Source of the DNA: CABMGO01 sp964574775
GTDB lineage: Archaea > Nanobdellota > Nanobdellia > Pacearchaeales > GW2011-AR1
Assembly (NCBI GenBank): GCA_964574775.1
Contig: CAZNOS010000009.1
Location: 1-21,998 of the forward strand
Direction of reading: 5' to 3'
Length of the DNA stretch: 21,998 nucleotides
Each line of letters begins with the position of its first letter. Position 1 is the first letter of the stretch. Position numbers and translations under genes: made by a program. This document shows positions 21,499 through 21,998 of this stretch, in pieces. The notes beneath the pieces are model-generated. The model did no database searches. It was not told the DNA's origin and saw nothing but the letters and a program-made list of their open reading frames with translations.

Positions 21499-21998
21499 AT
21501 GGGGCAATATTATTTCGATATCGAAACCACCGGACTCAACCCCGAAGAAGATAAAATAATATCTATTCAAATTCAAGAACTAGACAGAAATACTGGAGAA
21601 AAAATTGGCGATTTGATAGTCTTGAAAGAATGGGAATCGTCCGAAAAAGAAATTTTAGAAGAATTTATTCTAGGAAGTGGAATCTTTGATTACCCGTTTA
21701 ACTTTATCCCCGTCGGATATAATTTGGGTTTTGAACACAATTTTCTTATAAAAAGAACAGAAATTAACAACCTTCCCATAATAGACATTCTAAATAACCC
21801 TTTCATCGACCTAAGATCAATCGGAATTTTAATGAACCACGGAGAATTCAAAGGCTCTGGCCTAGATCATATCACGGGGAAAAAATCCGACGGAAGTGTT
21901 TTGCCAGAATGGTATAAAAACAAAGAATACGATAAAATTTTGAATTACGTTAAAGAAGAAGCTGACGAATTCATAAAACTTAATGTTTGGCTGTATAA
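21499..21998 (+). CDS. DnaQ-like 3'-5' exonuclease (partial, runs off the window)
   Basis: The frame from ATG 21499 is open to the window end (166 codons) and lacks a stop codon. It begins MGQYYFDIETTGLNPEEDKI, the first motif of DEDD exonucleases with Asp7 and Glu9. The second motif reads VGYNLGFEHNFL, in which the expected Asp after F is Glu. A later segment, KILNYVKEEADEFIKL, may hold the third motif. The protein resembles the free exonuclease domains of the family that includes the proofreading domain of PolB and some RNase D-like proteins. The substrate, DNA or RNA, is not clear. Confidence 0.78.
   Translation, partial: MGQYYFDIETTGLNPEEDKIISIQIQELDRNTGEKIGDLIVLKEWESSEKEILEEFILGSGIFDYPFNFIPVGYNLGFEHNFLIKRTEINNLPIIDILNNPFIDLRSIGILMNHGEFKGSGLDHITGKKSDGSVLPEWYKNKEYDKILNYVKEEADEFIKLNVWLY

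Noticed and set aside
1..21998. CRISPR arrays, transposases, integrases or long direct repeats.
   Set aside because: None seen on either strand; repeats are limited to short promoter palindromes and protein-level repeats.

Overview
The window looks like a piece of an AT-rich DPANN archaeal genome, most probably of the Pacearchaeota/Woesearchaeota type. The evidence is a set of archaeal-type ribosomal proteins (uS2, eL8/L7Ae, eS28, eL24, eS19, eL39, eL31), a TATA-binding protein, archaeal YhbY and stand-alone NFACT-R RNA-binding proteins, short compact genes, TATA boxes about 25-30 bases before most start codons, and several long helical proteins of a kind familiar only from DPANN genomes. The lineage is inferred from gene content; no rRNA gene is present. 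I saw no tRNA, rRNA, insertion sequence, CRISPR array or origin. No stretch longer than 300 bases lacks a gene.

Layout. 1-2941 (+): the 3' end of an unknown gene, then four different GNAT acetyltransferases joined by ATGA overlaps, then an abutting DMT/EamA permease, apparently one operon. 2988-3710 (-): a small exported or membrane protein with a duplicated HADIG motif. 3868-6247 (+): ribosomal protein uS2, an unknown 160-residue protein, and an L7Ae-eS28-eL24 operon. 6295-7146 (+): a NIF3 family protein. 7170-9440 (-): a large GLUG/Ig-like surface glycoprotein. 9626-16203: a block of unfamiliar proteins, including a 487-residue helical protein, an endonuclease IV-like TIM barrel with a long helical insert, a HEPN-like protein interrupted by a 100-base assembly gap, an acidic helical protein on the opposite strand, and a degenerate HD-GYP-type protein. 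16225-18266 (-): eS19-eL39-eL31 and an NFACT-R/YhbY pair. 18319-21417 (-): an unknown protein, TBP, and a surface protein with thrombospondin-like repeats. 21499-21998 (+): the start of a DnaQ-like exonuclease gene that leaves the window.

What stands out. Most genes appear to make leaderless mRNAs, but the three ribosomal protein transcription units (uS2, L7Ae and eS19) have predicted 65-76 base leaders, each with a hairpin at or within about one base of the predicted first transcribed base; these are candidate autoregulatory elements. The TBP gene has two perfect palindromic TATA-like sites in front of it, one lying on the transcription start, which suggests autorepression. Other points of interest are the four-GNAT operon with an exporter, the NFACT-R/YhbY pair, the HD protein without the GYP motif, the modified TIM barrel, and the duplicated HADIG motif.
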